This document shows positions 34,790 through 46,299 of a stretch of DNA of 64,000 nucleotides, one piece after another; within the stretch, counting starts at the first letter, position 1; every line of letters starts with the position of its first letter. The notes beneath the pieces were generated by a model, which saw only the letters and a list, made by a program, of their open reading frames with translations, was not told where the DNA came from and did no database searches. The translations under genes were made by a program, and so were the position numbers. Origin of the DNA: Melieria omissa (taxonomy: Eukaryota; Arthropoda; Insecta; Diptera; Ulidiidae); the NCBI GenBank assembly GCA_963971225.1, contig OZ020267.1, positions 434,001-498,000 on the forward strand, read 5' to 3'.

Positions 34790-36202
34790 TCAGGAATCTT
34801 TTTTAGGAATAAACCCGAAATGCATACGAAACTGTTCCATAATTACAAAAACCAAAATGGTTTGTGGTCCCAGTCGAACAAACGCAGGCACTATACCTTT
34901 AAAAAAGGTCATAGGCCCCGTTTTTGCCGTCTTTACAATTACATCAAACAAGCCGCTGTATTCACCCGGCTTGGCGTTCATCATTCGTGTCTTCAATACG
35001 TCCATTGGCTGCGTTATGACTGTAGCCACACCGCCCGCAATTAGAGCCGTCGTAAAATGAAGCCATATATTTTCGTCAAAGTACGGCAAGGTGATCAGAT
35101 AGCTTTTGGTCTGCACGGGATCAGTATTGCTATTAGTTGTAACCGTTCATCCCATATATCCAGTTTAAAATGAAAAGGTGTCACAAATGAGAAAGCGCCA
35201 TTTAAAAACAGTATCTCCTTGGAATTATAAAAACGTCAAGTGAAAATGCAAAAACGGCAAAATAAGCACGTCAGAAGAAAATTTGTCTTCACATCACATA
35301 CATCGTTAGTGGATTGGGGAAGGGCAAATATTGCCGTTTCTTTTGCCAAAATAAAAAATTTGTTTTTTAGTTTAAGCTGTTTCATTTTCAGTTGCCTATG
35401 TATGTATGTACGTTGGTACGTTGTTTTCAAGTAACGCTCCCGTTGCTTGCCGTTGAAGGTACCCATTTTCAATTGATGCTTTCTCATTTTGAACTGCAAA
35501 TGGTAAAGAAAAGTACCTGATCGTATACAACATTTTGGCCTATGGTCATCAAAGTTGCACGCGTCGTGGCAGTAGTAGTCCCTACAAAAAGTTGCTTGAA
35601 TCCCTCCTCACGATAGACCCGTACTAAGCCATCTATCACGTGCTTATAGCTGTAATGCGACGAATAAAATATGATGGTATGTTCAACGGCATCCAGCAAC
35701 TGCACGATCTGAAACGATATACTTGCTTTCGGCGTTTTTCTGGGGGGAGTTTTATGTCGTTCTGCATGCGAACATTAACCATATCGGTTGGCACGCCTAC
35801 AGTGCCACCGACGGTGCCTGCAATTCCTGCTAGCATAACCTTTTGGGACACGCTTTTCTCATCAATATACCTTTTGCCAACGTCGTAAATTCCGAAACGG
35901 ACAGTTGAGTACGTGAGCTGTCGGGCTAAAGACGCTGAAATTCCATTGTAGAAGCCAATAATGCCTATGAGAATGCAGGAATATATTAATGGCAGCCTTA
36001 AAAATGTTGGAATAAGCCAAGCACCTTGGCTGCGGTACAGTGAGACAACTGTTTCAGTTAGCGATTGCTTCTTGGCTTGTGTCTGCAGGTGCACTTTCAT
36101 CAAATCGAGGGGATGAGTAATGCATGCGGCTATTGCACTAGATATTCCACCGAAAAACCATCGAGGTTTGCGCTGCGATTTTAAATCTTCAGATGCGGCC
36201 AT
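34790..36202 (-). CDS. Mitochondrial dicarboxylate carrier paralogue (SLC25), copy 1
   Basis: Exons 36202-36025, 35964-35727, 35649-35517 and 35110-34790 give 289 residues, the usual carrier length. The three repeats carry the carrier signatures HPLDLMKVHLQT, VPTDMVNVRMQND and QPMDVLKTRMM; with the RRNYKH junction and ALIAGG these place it in the Dic/DIC (SLC25A10) group, which exchanges dicarboxylates and phosphate across the inner membrane. Intron 2 (35726-35650) starts with GC (GCAAGT) rather than GT. It cannot be moved: the only alternative, splicing at the GT four bases on, brings in an immediate stop. The neighbouring paralogue has the same exon phases and identical lengths for exons 2 and 3 (238 and 133 bp), so the pair arose by tandem duplication. 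Which of fly Dic1-Dic4 it corresponds to is not resolved. Confidence 0.92.
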
Positions 36203-36775
36203 ATATCAAACACTGCAACTTCAAAGCTCCAGCGACTCCCAAACGAACCAAAAACAGCGCCGTTTTCACCAAAATATAGTTTTTATTAAAGCAGTCTAAC
36301 AAGCTAACACATCATAATTCTCTATCATTCGAAATTGAAATAAATTTCAAGTGAATATGAAAGCTGTAAAGGGTGAACAAAAAAAAAAAAAACATATCAA
36401 CAAGTTTGAGCTAAGAAAATGCTGGCTGTGCAACATCAAATTGATAACTATGCATGCATATTCACACCTTTAAAATATTCCTATACAACTTTGGGTACTT
36501 TGTGCAGACAATGTATTGTACAATCCCTTTCATCGCCTCAGGCAAAGATTTACTACAAACTACACAAACACTTAAAACTCATATCAGCAGGAATGTTGCT
36601 ATAGCACTTATAATAATATAAAAAATATTTAAGAAAACATGTTTATAGAAATGAATGCCATATTCAAAATTTCATCTGGTATCATCTTAGAATGTATATA
36701 CATAGGCCTTCAGAACAGAATTACCCACACCATTAACTACAAATATTAGTGTGCTAGCTGTATGAGCGCGACTTC

Positions 36776-37839
36776 CTACTGCACTGCAGGTACAGCTGGC
36801 TCTACTTTTGGCATCGCCCCGAAATTCAGTCGCAATTGCTCCAACAGCATAAATGTAATAATAGTCTGTGGTCCCAAACGAACAAACGCTGGTACGAAAC
36901 CCTTGAAAAAACCCATCGGACCGAGACGTGCCGTGTGTTTGACAATACCCCAGAGACCCGCAAATTCACCGGGCTTAGCATTCATCGATCTTGTCTTCAG
37001 TACATCCAGTGGTTGTGTGAATGTTGTGGCAATAGCTCCTGCGGCCAGCGAGGCGCTAAAATGCGTACGTAAATCATCCTTAAAGTAAGGTGTGTTCAGC
37101 AGTGTCGATTTTATCTACAATAAATGTAAAATTGTTTTGGTTCACTAGTTAAGTGTGGGTTATAGAATGCGTACCTGATCATAGAATGCAATCTGCCCAA
37201 TCGTCATTAGCACGCCTCTGCCTGTCGCCATGGTGGCACCGGAAAAGAGACGCTTAAATCCTTCATGCCGGTATACTTTTATCAATCCATCAAATGCGTT
37301 TTTATAACTACGCGAAAAAAAGAGATTACAGCTACACTAATTAACTACCCTTTGTGCAACTAACTTTCTACGTTGGTCTGCTGGCAGCTTAACGTCGTTC
37401 TGCATGCGCACATTCACAAGATCAGCTGGTGTGCCTACGACACCGCCCACGGTTCCTGCCAGCCCGGCAAGGGCAATCTTGCCTAGGAATGTATCGGTAC
37501 TAATGCTGGATTTTCCAATTTCGTAGATGCCGAAACGAGTCATTGAATACGTCAGTTGACGTAGGACGGAAGCAGATAGCCCGTTGTAGAGAGCCAAGAC
37601 TCCTGTAAGAACATAGAAGAAACGTAATGTAAAACTCGCATCACCAAACCAAATCCTCAGGTACCTTGTTCGCGCAGCACTTTCACCGTCAGTTGTGCCA
37701 CTGACAGCTTTCCTTGTTGCGTTTGAAGCGTCACTTTAATTAGATCGAGTGGGTGAGTGCAGCAAGCAGCGCCAGCGCTAGCTATGCCACCAAAGTACCA
37801 ACGCCCCTGGCGCTTCGTATTAATGTTCACGGCTGTCAT
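36776..37839 (-). CDS. Mitochondrial dicarboxylate carrier (SLC25), copy 2
   Basis: Exons 37839-37665, 37602-37365, 37307-37175 and 37114-36776 give 294 residues. Carrier signatures are HPLDLIKVTLQT, TPADLVNVRMQND and QPLDVLKTRSM, followed by GFFKGFVPAFVRLGPQTI. TPADLVNVRMQND is close to the signature typical of dicarboxylate carriers, so this copy is the likelier functional equivalent of fly Dic1. Translation starts at the ATG at 37839; residues before it have no ATG. All introns are GT-AG and 50-64 bp. It lies 573 bp upstream of copy 1 on the same strand, so separate transcription units are expected, though the short gap could permit read-through. Confidence 0.93.
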
Positions 37840-39100
37840 TTTATTTGGTAGCAAAAAAGGTGAGGCTGATGGGGAAGGTTGGAGCTGTGTGCGTCGACTT
37901 TGTTGGATAACGTGGTACTACGAAAACTGTAATTTGTATAAAACATAAAACGAACACATAAAAAATAACCCTAAAATGTAGTTCATTTATGCCACGTTCG
38001 GAACAGGAGACCACTTCACTACAGAGTATAGACTCTAATCACTTTGAACTTTGTTTTTCTTACCAACATGGAATATCAGGAGAGCTACAGAAATTTCCTA
38101 GAAGTAGAGTATTTTCATTTTCAGAACGGATTTTGTATTACTTTGTCGGCAACTAAGGAATTCATTATTATTTCTAGTGGTATGTATGTATTCAGTTTCT
38201 CCATTGGAATTAACCTTTATCCAGTTGAGGGAAAATGTTTGACATTTGAAGTAGTAGCGGTAATGTAAAAACAAAGTAACGTTTCGAAATACATTTCTAT
38301 CTCTTGTAAGAGATTACATCATTTTGGCAAAATGTCATTTTTTCTATTGTTCTATTACGACTGAACGTATTTAATAAATTTGAAAATATTTTTAAATTTG
38401 ATTTCTGAGACCATTTCCAGCAGTGTTTATCCTATTGGTTTTAAATTTTATTTGCGGTTTCTTAAATAAATTATCTAGAGCGGTAAAACTGAATTTGAAA
38501 TTATTTGACAAAAAAATTTTTATGAACAAATTGAAATCGAGTTTTAATATATTTGTTTTAAGTTGATGCCATTTAGCGACAAATATATGTCTATATATGT
38601 TATATTAAAAAAGAGGTGAATAGACATATTTTTCTGAGTGCGTGAATAAAAAAGATATAAAAGCGTTCGCTTTTCCTTCTTTCTTCATTAAATACTGGCG
38701 TAGGTTATATTAAACTGTTGAGTACCGAAAGTGCAAGTTGGTTCAGATTTGACCCCGGTGTAAAAGCACAACAGACAGAAGTGCTAATAATGTAAATGAC
38801 GTCTTTATTAAGGTTTATTTGATGTTCACCTTTTCGTGCAAATTGCCGCTTCATACGGTTATATACCCGTTTACATCAAACGAACAGCATTGTCAGTCAA
38901 GTGTTTTTCTATGAGATTTGGTACATTGATGAGAAGAAAATTAATTTGCAGTTTTTTTTCACATTTTTCAAGAAACACAAACAGCGGTGTAAAAATATAA
39001 ATTTAATTTAAGTGTGTTATTTTTTTATGTGAAGTTATTTATTTTACCTTAAGATAATGAAGAGCGTTTGAAGATACAAAACAAACATTTTATTAGGCTA

Positions 39101-39865
39101 TTTCCACTGAGCGCTTAACTGCAGTTAAGGGCTCTGTTAAATTTGTGAACTGTCAAGCGTTGCCACCGGAATCGAGTTAAGTGCAACAGCTGTGTTTTGT
39201 TTACATTTTATTTGGTCAAGTCAAATTCTGCATTTATTTCTAGGCAGCCACAGCTTACCCATCGCCGCCATCTCCTTGTATACGTATGTGTGGTTTCTTG
39301 TGACTGCATGAAAACCACTTCGCTTACCTTCTCAATAGTCTAGGAATGTCTGCGATTTCATATTTGTGAAAATTTATCAATTTATTTATTTATTTTTCAA
39401 TTTATTTATCATTTCTCAATGTTTATTTCATTTGTGAAAGTTGTCAGCTGATTGATATCAGAGCTGTCTGAATTTTTAATGTCAAGAGGGTTCATGAGAA
39501 GTTCCAGTTCCTTTTTCAGTATTTATTAATGGCAAATAATATAAGTTTTTACTTTGATTATGACAGATAATATGTATTTGTGCGAAAAATTCAGTAAAAA
39601 GTAATTGTCTTGGCAAAAAATCTACCACATCGAACGCAATTCAAATCTCCTCTTTCGTTTGTGTTCGTACGGCTCTTGCAGCGCCGGACATTTGTGAGTA
39701 TAGCGCCCGCTTTTAACATAACATTTTCTGTTAGACGTCTGTAAACGGCAAAACTGAGTTAACTCAGTTTTGAAAGTGAGTTTACACACTTTGATAAAAA
39801 AACAATTGCATGGGAATTTGAGCATTTAAATGCGATGACAAACTGCAGTTAAGGCCCAGTGGAAA
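39101..39865. mobile_element. TA-flanked 765-bp element with palindromic ends
   Basis: The ends TTTCCACTG(A/G)GC..TTAACTGCAGTTAA are inverted at both sides (39101-39130 and 39839-39865), with TA immediately outside (39099-39100 and 39866-39867). The inner end motif CTTAACTGCAGTTAAG is itself palindromic. A 22-bp perfect palindrome centred on GAGTTAACTC lies at 39750-39771. No transposase ORF. Confidence 0.65.
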
Positions 39866-40841
39866 TATGCTATAACTCTAAATAAGCGTACTATGGACTA
39901 AGCACTTTTTGCCATAATTGCAAAGCAACAGATAAAAACAGGAAAGTTATATGATGTTTGCTGTAATTTGGTATATTTTTACGTTTTCTTTCATCTTGCA
40001 TCTGTCATCAAAATCTAATATTTGTAAAACAAGTAGTACTAGCACCTTTTCAATATAAGCCGACGATTTTTCTTATTTATCGCCTTAATCGGCTTCTCCT
40101 TTTTTCATAGGTACTTCATAGCTTCGTGAAATTTCACAATTTGAATTTGGAAACTCCCGTTTGTGCACAAAAACCTACAAGTAAGAACATATTTGAATGT
40201 TATTATTATGTATACATGTATTCGATACTGGCAGTTCTGTTGGTAAGTGAACCGTTTCTAACAATCAACCGAACAAAATACACGTAATTTTGTGGCTTTA
40301 CTACTGCGACTACCTTCTAAATATACTTTGATTTCCAGTCAGCTGTTAATTCTTCAATTGCTTATTGCACGGAGTCGGTTTTACGTTAATACATATTCGG
40401 AAAATCGGAATTGTTTGGTTCGGTGGCTTAGGTAAGTGCAAATAATAATATTAAAATGAATAATAAGCTCATGTATGGACGTATGTGTGTAAATAATAAT
40501 CAAAGGTTCTGCTGAAAACAGAGGTCACGCTGTCTCGGTCCAACTCAAGTTCATGAGGGTGGTTTGTATTGTTGTATATTTGGTGTTAACAAAAAGTTAA
40601 GGAGAAACAAAACCGTAAGTGATGCCGAAACAGTTTGTAGAGAACAAGTCCTGCACCCTACAAACTTATTGGTGATTTTAGCGATTTGCTATGCCGGACA
40701 TGGCTGCCGTGCTTCGAAAATATATGCATATGTATAACCCGCTGTGTATAGTTGGTATTCTTTTCCTTTTTCCATTTATTATGCCGATGAGGCATGAACA
40801 TGTTCGTCGTATTTTTCTTCAGTGTAATGGACCTTCCTATG

Positions 40842-40993
40842 CAGTGGCGCACACAGGATTTCATTTTGAGTGGCGAAGTTATGTACACAACTTTTGAGAC
40901 TAATACCTTTTGAGCCATATTTGCCAACCACAGTTTACAGATATTCGGGTAGTTTGAATCCCAAAACCCCCTTGCGTGATTTTTGACACTCAG
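40842..40993. mobile_element. hAT-type element end, degraded
   Basis: CAGTGGCGCACACAGGATTT is nearly identical to the complement of the right end at 25086. A matching opposite end is not clear; ACCCCCTTGCGTG at about 40967 may be its degraded remnant. Confidence 0.4.
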
Positions 40994-42805
40994 ATTAGTT
41001 TTAAATATTATACTCATTAAAAGATAACTCAAGTCAAAATGTTGCTATGTAAATGTTTCACGTGTTTGAACATTAATTGTGTGATAATGCCTTTATAATT
41101 CGTATTAGTCTGATTTATTTTTATCGAATTTACTGCTGAATCACCCGCAATCGTCGTGCAAGTCTTACCTACCACGTGCTGTTTGTTTTCTATTTTGTTT
41201 TCTGCTGTTAAGAATTCGCAACAACATTCAGCAGCAACTCGTAAAGGAACTGTTAAAATATAAAATCTTGTGATCACAGCTTTAGTTGTTTATGTGATGT
41301 CATAGATACACATGTAGGAATATAGTGAATACTGTCAATGTCAAAAGGTATAAACCGCTGTAACAGAGTTTGCAGATATTCCGTTAGTTTTTGGGTCTAT
41401 GAACCTAAAATGTTAGTAACTAAGTGATTATAATACCGATCAAAACAAAAACAAAAACGATCAGCACATGTGCTCGAATGAATGCTTTAATTAAAATGTT
41501 TGCATAATCTCCGCCGGCTGAATGTGCTGCAGCAATAGAAACTAAGTGAAATGCCTAGCGATTTATCGGCTATTTGATATCTAGCAGTTGTAAAATTTTG
41601 ATATTGAGAGCTTCCGATGCTTTGAAGAAACACGCTTAAGCAGCAATAACCATTCTATTGATGAACATTTCTTTTATCAATATGTACTTTAAAATGAAGC
41701 TCAGGTACAACCAAATGGTCTATTATCCATATGTGTATGCACAACCAATAAGCACAAGCCATCTTTAATAGTCACTTTCAGTACGAGAAAATATATGAGC
41801 AAAATACTTTTCAATTTTAGAGGCGTTGTACTGCATGTTGTTTAGCGGCATATTCAGCAATTTGTTTATTTTTTATTGAACAGCTTTGTCTTTACATTAT
41901 GAAAAAGTAGTCAAATGTTTGTATTTCAGCGTTGAAACGAATCGTTTTGCGTAACCTCGGAAACTGCACTTACGTTTAAATTTGAATCTTTCACGTAGGT
42001 TTCGAACGTCGATTGAGTAAATTGACTTAGATTTTTATTTTGGTGCTTTACAAGAGCACTAACGGGCTAAATTAAAATATAAAAAATAACTCCAATATTT
42101 AGGATGTCTACTGTGCACAGCTATTTCAATAGTTATGGTTTATTCTGGCTGTTATCGAGACACGCGATCGGTTTATTCGACCTGATGTTGCTAACTAGTC
42201 GTGCAAATACAGCGCTCCTTCATACGACGGGTGGTGATTGCAATGGTGAGCGCGAAAGCTTTGCGTGTTGCTTAAGCATATTCTCCATGATTTTGCGTCA
42301 CATCTTGTATTAGCGCGATTAAAGCGATTCTGGTGACCATAGCAGCAGAAGCTTTTCCACATTGCGGCATAACCGATGTGGAGCGCTCTCACAAGCAACA
42401 CAATCAGTTGTCGTTCCAGAAAATCGCGGACACTGCGGCGCGTACACTAATCGCATATCGTTGTTACAATCTCTCCGCTCGGAAAAATATTGCAAGCGAA
42501 TATTCAAAGTTTCCATACACCTATAGATACACGCGAGTGGGTATGCTTGATGTATTTAGTAAATTTTAAGTTTTTTCAACAATAGTTTGAGGAGTTCAAT
42601 CATAAATTTATATTTGAATAAGAATATTAGAGGTATTGTGTTAAAGATGTATTCTCTCGGCAAGCTAACGGAATGTGAGTGTACAGTAGGGCTGAAGAAT
42701 AAATATTTCGCATTGCACAGGTCCGTCATTTCTTTCCCTGCATTTGTATGTGCGAGCAGAACGCATGCCGACTCATGCCCCGAACACATGGACGATGGTG
42801 ACAAC

Positions 42806-43429
42806 TAGGTCTGACCGATTAATCGGCATCGGCTGGTATCGGCCATCAAAAAGGTATCGGCATCGGCCAATAAAATAGGTATCGGCTTCGGCATCGGCAC
42901 CGGCCTTTTTTGGCCGATTCCACATCGGCCATTTTTGGTCGATGGCATATCATTTCCTGCTTCAATTTTCTGAAAGTACGTTACTGAAAAGGGGTATAAG
43001 AATAAGTATATATTCCGCTCTTTTTAAGTATGTAATATACTTTCAGATATAGTTTAAATGTTTCCTAGAAATGTTTTTTATAAAAACTAGGTATTCTTAA
43101 AAACACAGATTTTCTCGAAATGTCTGCATTTCTTCTTTTAATATGGGCATCAGAAGAAAGGCCATTTAATTTTACAACCTGTATCTTCTCTTTAGTTGGA
43201 AGCATTTATTAACAGGCCTTTTTTCCAAATTTTGTTTTCTGACTTCTTCCCACCACACCTGTACATCGGGTCGCATTGCTCCAACGCAACTTGAGAGTAC
43301 AAATTTTAATATATGAATCCGAATTTTCAGTTTAAGTTGAAACTGAATTTGTTTGTGTTGTTGAATGAATTCATTCGTGTTAAGTTTGCTATGGAATCGG
43401 CCAAAAAGTTTGGTTTCGGTCGGACTCTA
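42806..43429. mobile_element. hAT-type element with ATCGGC repeat array
   Basis: The ends are TAGGTCTGACCGATTAATCGG and, inverted, TAGAGTCCGACCGAAACC. They are flanked by GTGACAAC (42798-42805) and GGGACAAC (43430-43437), an 8-bp duplication with one change. The left 150 bases contain more than ten ATCGGC or TCGGCATCGG units and their complements. No transposase ORF. Confidence 0.7.
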
Positions 43430-43720
43430 GGGACAACCGTACCACATCTGTTACAGTATAGGATCAGAAAAAATTTGTATGTACTTAGGCGCATAAAAAA
43501 TATGATTGAAATTATATTACTGCTTTAATTGTTACCAAGTATTGTAGTTTTGGTTAGTGTATGAAATGGAACAAAACCAATTCATAATGAATTATACTTA
43601 AGAGTATACCCATACATAAATATATTCATTCTTACGTATACTGAAGCTCTGAATGCAATATGAAGGATTTGTTCCATAAAAAGCTGATTTATTTTGTTTC
43701 GTTTTAGATACGTCTACATA

Positions 43721-44491
43721 ATGGCCGCATCCGTACTGTTCGCTTGTGGTCTAAATGAGCAAAAACTACCTCAGTTCGTACATATCAGCGAGGAGTCTAA
43801 TGTAGATTGCAGTTTTTTAATAAGCTGCATATTAGGTCAGCGTTTGCGCATTTCTAACGCCGGCACCTTGCTTGTTTGCCTTCAACACAATTACCAACAT
43901 TACTTTCATGCTGGCATGCGTCTGGGCTACAACTCAAACATTTTTCTGGGCAAAACGCTGAACATCATCGATCCATTGACGGAAATAGCTCGCGATTGCA
44001 CTTCTTCAAAGTGGTTATCGGATGAGAGGCGCGTAACTTCACTGCTGCTAGCCGTCATACGCGACCAAATAGCCACCAACTTTACGCAGCGCATAAACAC
44101 CACAATCCTGATTGACAACTTGGCGATCTTAACGAATTTGGGCGCCAGCGAGGAGGACATTTTGCGACTATGCCACGATTTGGCTGTCTTGCCCGCAAAG
44201 TATAACAGTCTGACTGTTGTCACAAAAATGAGCAATTGCGATTTGTATTCACGAATTGACAGCAATATTGCCAAGTTGGCGGAGTTGCGCATATGTGCTG
44301 CACAACTCAAGAGTGGTATGTTCCACGAAGTAGATGGAAAATTACTGATTAAGCGCGACGAGAACAACGGTGGTGATAATGAGGGCAATGGCAGTTACAT
44401 ATGGGATGAAAATTGCAAAGAAGTGCTTTACAAAGTTAACGATCGCAACATAAAAATTTTCAATCCCGGTGAGGTTGGTGTGAGGATTTAA
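43721..44491 (+). CDS. Elp6: Elongator complex protein 6
   Basis: A single open frame of 256 residues. MAASVLFACGL is chosen as the start because it matches the family N-terminus and is preceded by a plausible 5'-UTR acceptor (cgttttag at about 43707). The sequence shows the ELP6 pattern: NVDCSFLISCILGQRL, then LLVCLQHNYQHYFHAGMRLGYN, a central ..SKWLSDE.. and IDNLAILTNLGAS. It has a RecA-like fold without Walker motifs. ELP6 forms a hexameric ring with ELP4 and ELP5 that supports tRNA wobble-uridine modification by Elongator. In Drosophila the Elp6 orthologue is known as poly. The near-C-terminal NPGEVGVRI is typical of the family's last strand. Confidence 0.9.
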   Translation: MAASVLFACGLNEQKLPQFVHISEESNVDCSFLISCILGQRLRISNAGTLLVCLQHNYQHYFHAGMRLGYNSNIFLGKTLNIIDPLTEIARDCTSSKWLSDERRVTSLLLAVIRDQIATNFTQRINTTILIDNLAILTNLGASEEDILRLCHDLAVLPAKYNSLTVVTKMSNCDLYSRIDSNIAKLAELRICAAQLKSGMFHEVDGKLLIKRDENNGGDNEGNGSYIWDENCKEVLYKVNDRNIKIFNPGEVGVRI

Positions 44492-44499
44492 ATAACATT

Positions 44500-44516
44500 C
44501 AATAAATAAAGCCTAT
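44500..44516 (+). terminator. Polyadenylation signal of Elp6
   Basis: CAATAAATAAAG starts within about 10 bases of the stop codon, with overlapping AATAAA hexamers. A very short 3'-UTR is implied. Confidence 0.6.
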
Positions 44517-45240
44517 AATATGTATATAACATACAATACATGTTAATTCTTATATATGGTTTAATTTTTTCTTAAAGAGAAGGGAGTATTGAAGTTTCAG
44601 AGCTAAATATTTCATTTAATGTAGTACACTAATATACTTTTGGTTGTATATTCAAGTGATGTTGGTTTTTTGTTTTTTGTTTTTTATTTTGCTATTTCCT
44701 GTTTTTCTTGTGTTTATTTGCAAAAAATTAAAAAAAAAATTATAATTGTTTAACAATTTTACTTAGTTTTACTAAGTTTTTTTCACTTAGTTTTATTCTA
44801 CTCAAAATCGCCATACGTGAATTCTATTCGTAGGCACTATCGTTTGAGATGCTCTTCATTTTAAGTTATACGCATTTAATCCATCCAGCGTTGCGCACAG
44901 TTTGCAGATTTTTGTTTCGATTAGGGATAAAGCTAGCACACCTTCATGTACATACGACGAGCTTTTTGTTGGTTTGATTAATAGGAAATTGATGGTTAAA
45001 GTTTCAAACATTTCACGTGTTGGATTATGGCCAGTACTTTTCTATTTGTATAAATTCAAGTTTGCATATATCTGACTTATCAACGCTTTAAATGTTATTT
45101 ACAACGACACATACAATACATATCAGACATTGTTTTTAAAACCACAGTCGTTATAACTGAGACAGTTTCACAATCACAGAATTCATTCTTTTGTAGTACC
45201 ATTATTAAATAAAATATTGTGAGTAAGCGTTTGTAATGAC
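44517..45240. other. Non-coding interval after Elp6
   Basis: AT-rich with T-runs and no gene content recognised. Confidence 0.5.
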
Positions 45241-45257
45241 TAGGGTTCGAAATTATA

Positions 45258-45849
45258 GGGTGTTTTTTTTAGAGGTATAGAACTTCGAATTGAAATAAAA
45301 CACAAGAAAATCGTTTTAATGTCCATCAATTTGGCTTTATTGGAAGGATAATTTTATGCCATTAATGTTTAAATATGATTTCGGGCATGTGGCCGCCGCG
45401 GCTGGCTCGAATAAAGCCAATTCTACAGGTCCAATTTTCAACCAGCTCCAATTGCTGTGCACGGTGGCGAATCGATTCATTCGGGTCCTCTTCAACATTT
45501 TGCACTACAGCGGCAATTGTTTCTTCGGTGCGCACTGTTCGACGTCTCTGCGGATGCGTATTATCACATAGAGTAAACGTAGTGCGAAAACGACCCATGG
45601 TTAACCGAATTAATTGCTCTGATGGACGATGTCGACCATAAAATGGACGGAGCTTGTGGTAAACTTCGCGAACTGAACCATTATTTTCGAAATAAATTTG
45701 CACGATTTGCAAGCGTTGTTCTTTTGTCAACCTGTCCATGATGAAATGGCAAACCAAACTGAACATAAATGACATTAGAGTTGCCAGATTTGACCACAAA
45801 ATGCCAGTTTTATCTCTTTTCGAAAAACAAACCTCTAAAAAAAACACCC
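45258..45849 (-). mobile_element. Internally deleted mariner-type element
   Basis: Terminal repeats begin GGGTGTTTTTTTTAGAGG at both ends (inverted) and are flanked by TA (45256-45257 and 45850-45851). The interior is a transposase gene with its middle missing. Confidence 0.85.
45362..45739 (-). pseudogene. Mariner-superfamily transposase lacking its catalytic core
   Basis: The frame starts MDRLTKEQRLQIVQIYFEN, a helix-turn-helix N-terminus of a widespread insect Tc1/mariner transposase type, and continues to SIRHRAQQLE. It then jumps directly to a C-terminal tail (ENWTCRIGFIRASRGG). The DDE/D catalytic region between is absent although the frame stays open. It could at most encode a DNA-binding protein. 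The deletion, not point mutation, is what disabled it. Confidence 0.8.
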
Positions 45850-46299
45850 TATATATGCAAGTGCATATTTTTTTTGGAGCTTCCGATTTGAACGGGACCA
45901 AGAGAGAAACTGTTTTTATTTAAAAATATTAAGAATGAGCTAACATATGCACTGCATACTTGCGTATGTTTGCATATTTTGCATAGTTTTTGCATATAAA
46001 TCCGATACCTAGTAATGACTATAACATTTGCGCGGCGGCTTTGTTAGGTGAATTAGAAGTGAGATCGCAATCTATAGGTACGTTTGATAGCTGCACGAAA
46101 TTACATTCACAGCACAAATGCTTGCGCGAAGCTGGGTTTGCGTTTTGCATTGGGATTTTTATTAGAGAGCAGATGCATGTTTTTTTTTTAATATTTTCAA
46201 CAAAATGGATGAAATATCTATCCGAATCAGAAAATTCAATTCGCATTCAACTTTAGTGCATGTTTTGCCGTATTTGGAATATTCTAAGCTTTTTTCGCT

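Larger units (their letters stand above)
37840..43720. other. Gene-poor interval with several DNA elements
   Basis: No confident gene. Transposable elements are at 39101-39865, 40842 onward and 42806-43429. At 42104-42242 a plus-strand ATG frame ends at a GTGAGC donor and might be a leader exon of the Elongator subunit gene, but no link is shown. The remainder is AT-rich without recognised content. Confidence 0.45.
45241..46011 (-). mobile_element. hAT-type MITE (second copy) carrying a nested mariner-type element
   Basis: The ends TAGGGTTCGAAATT and, inverted, TAGGTATCGGATTT are flanked by perfect 8-bp GTAATGAC (45233-45240 and 46012-46019). It matches the element at 28500-28690 in reverse orientation, including the TATGCAAA-type repeats at about 45940-46000. 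The 592-bp mariner-type element at 45258-45849 sits 17 bases from its left end and explains the size difference. Confidence 0.8.

Noticed and set aside
35484..35650. Using the GT at 35722 as the donor of carrier copy 1 intron 2
   Set aside because: It would bring an immediate stop after the junction, whereas the GC donor restores the family's RRNYK sequence.
37839..37854. A longer N-terminus for carrier copy 2
   Set aside because: The extra upstream codons begin at a non-ATG triplet. The ATG at 37839 gives the normal carrier N-terminus.
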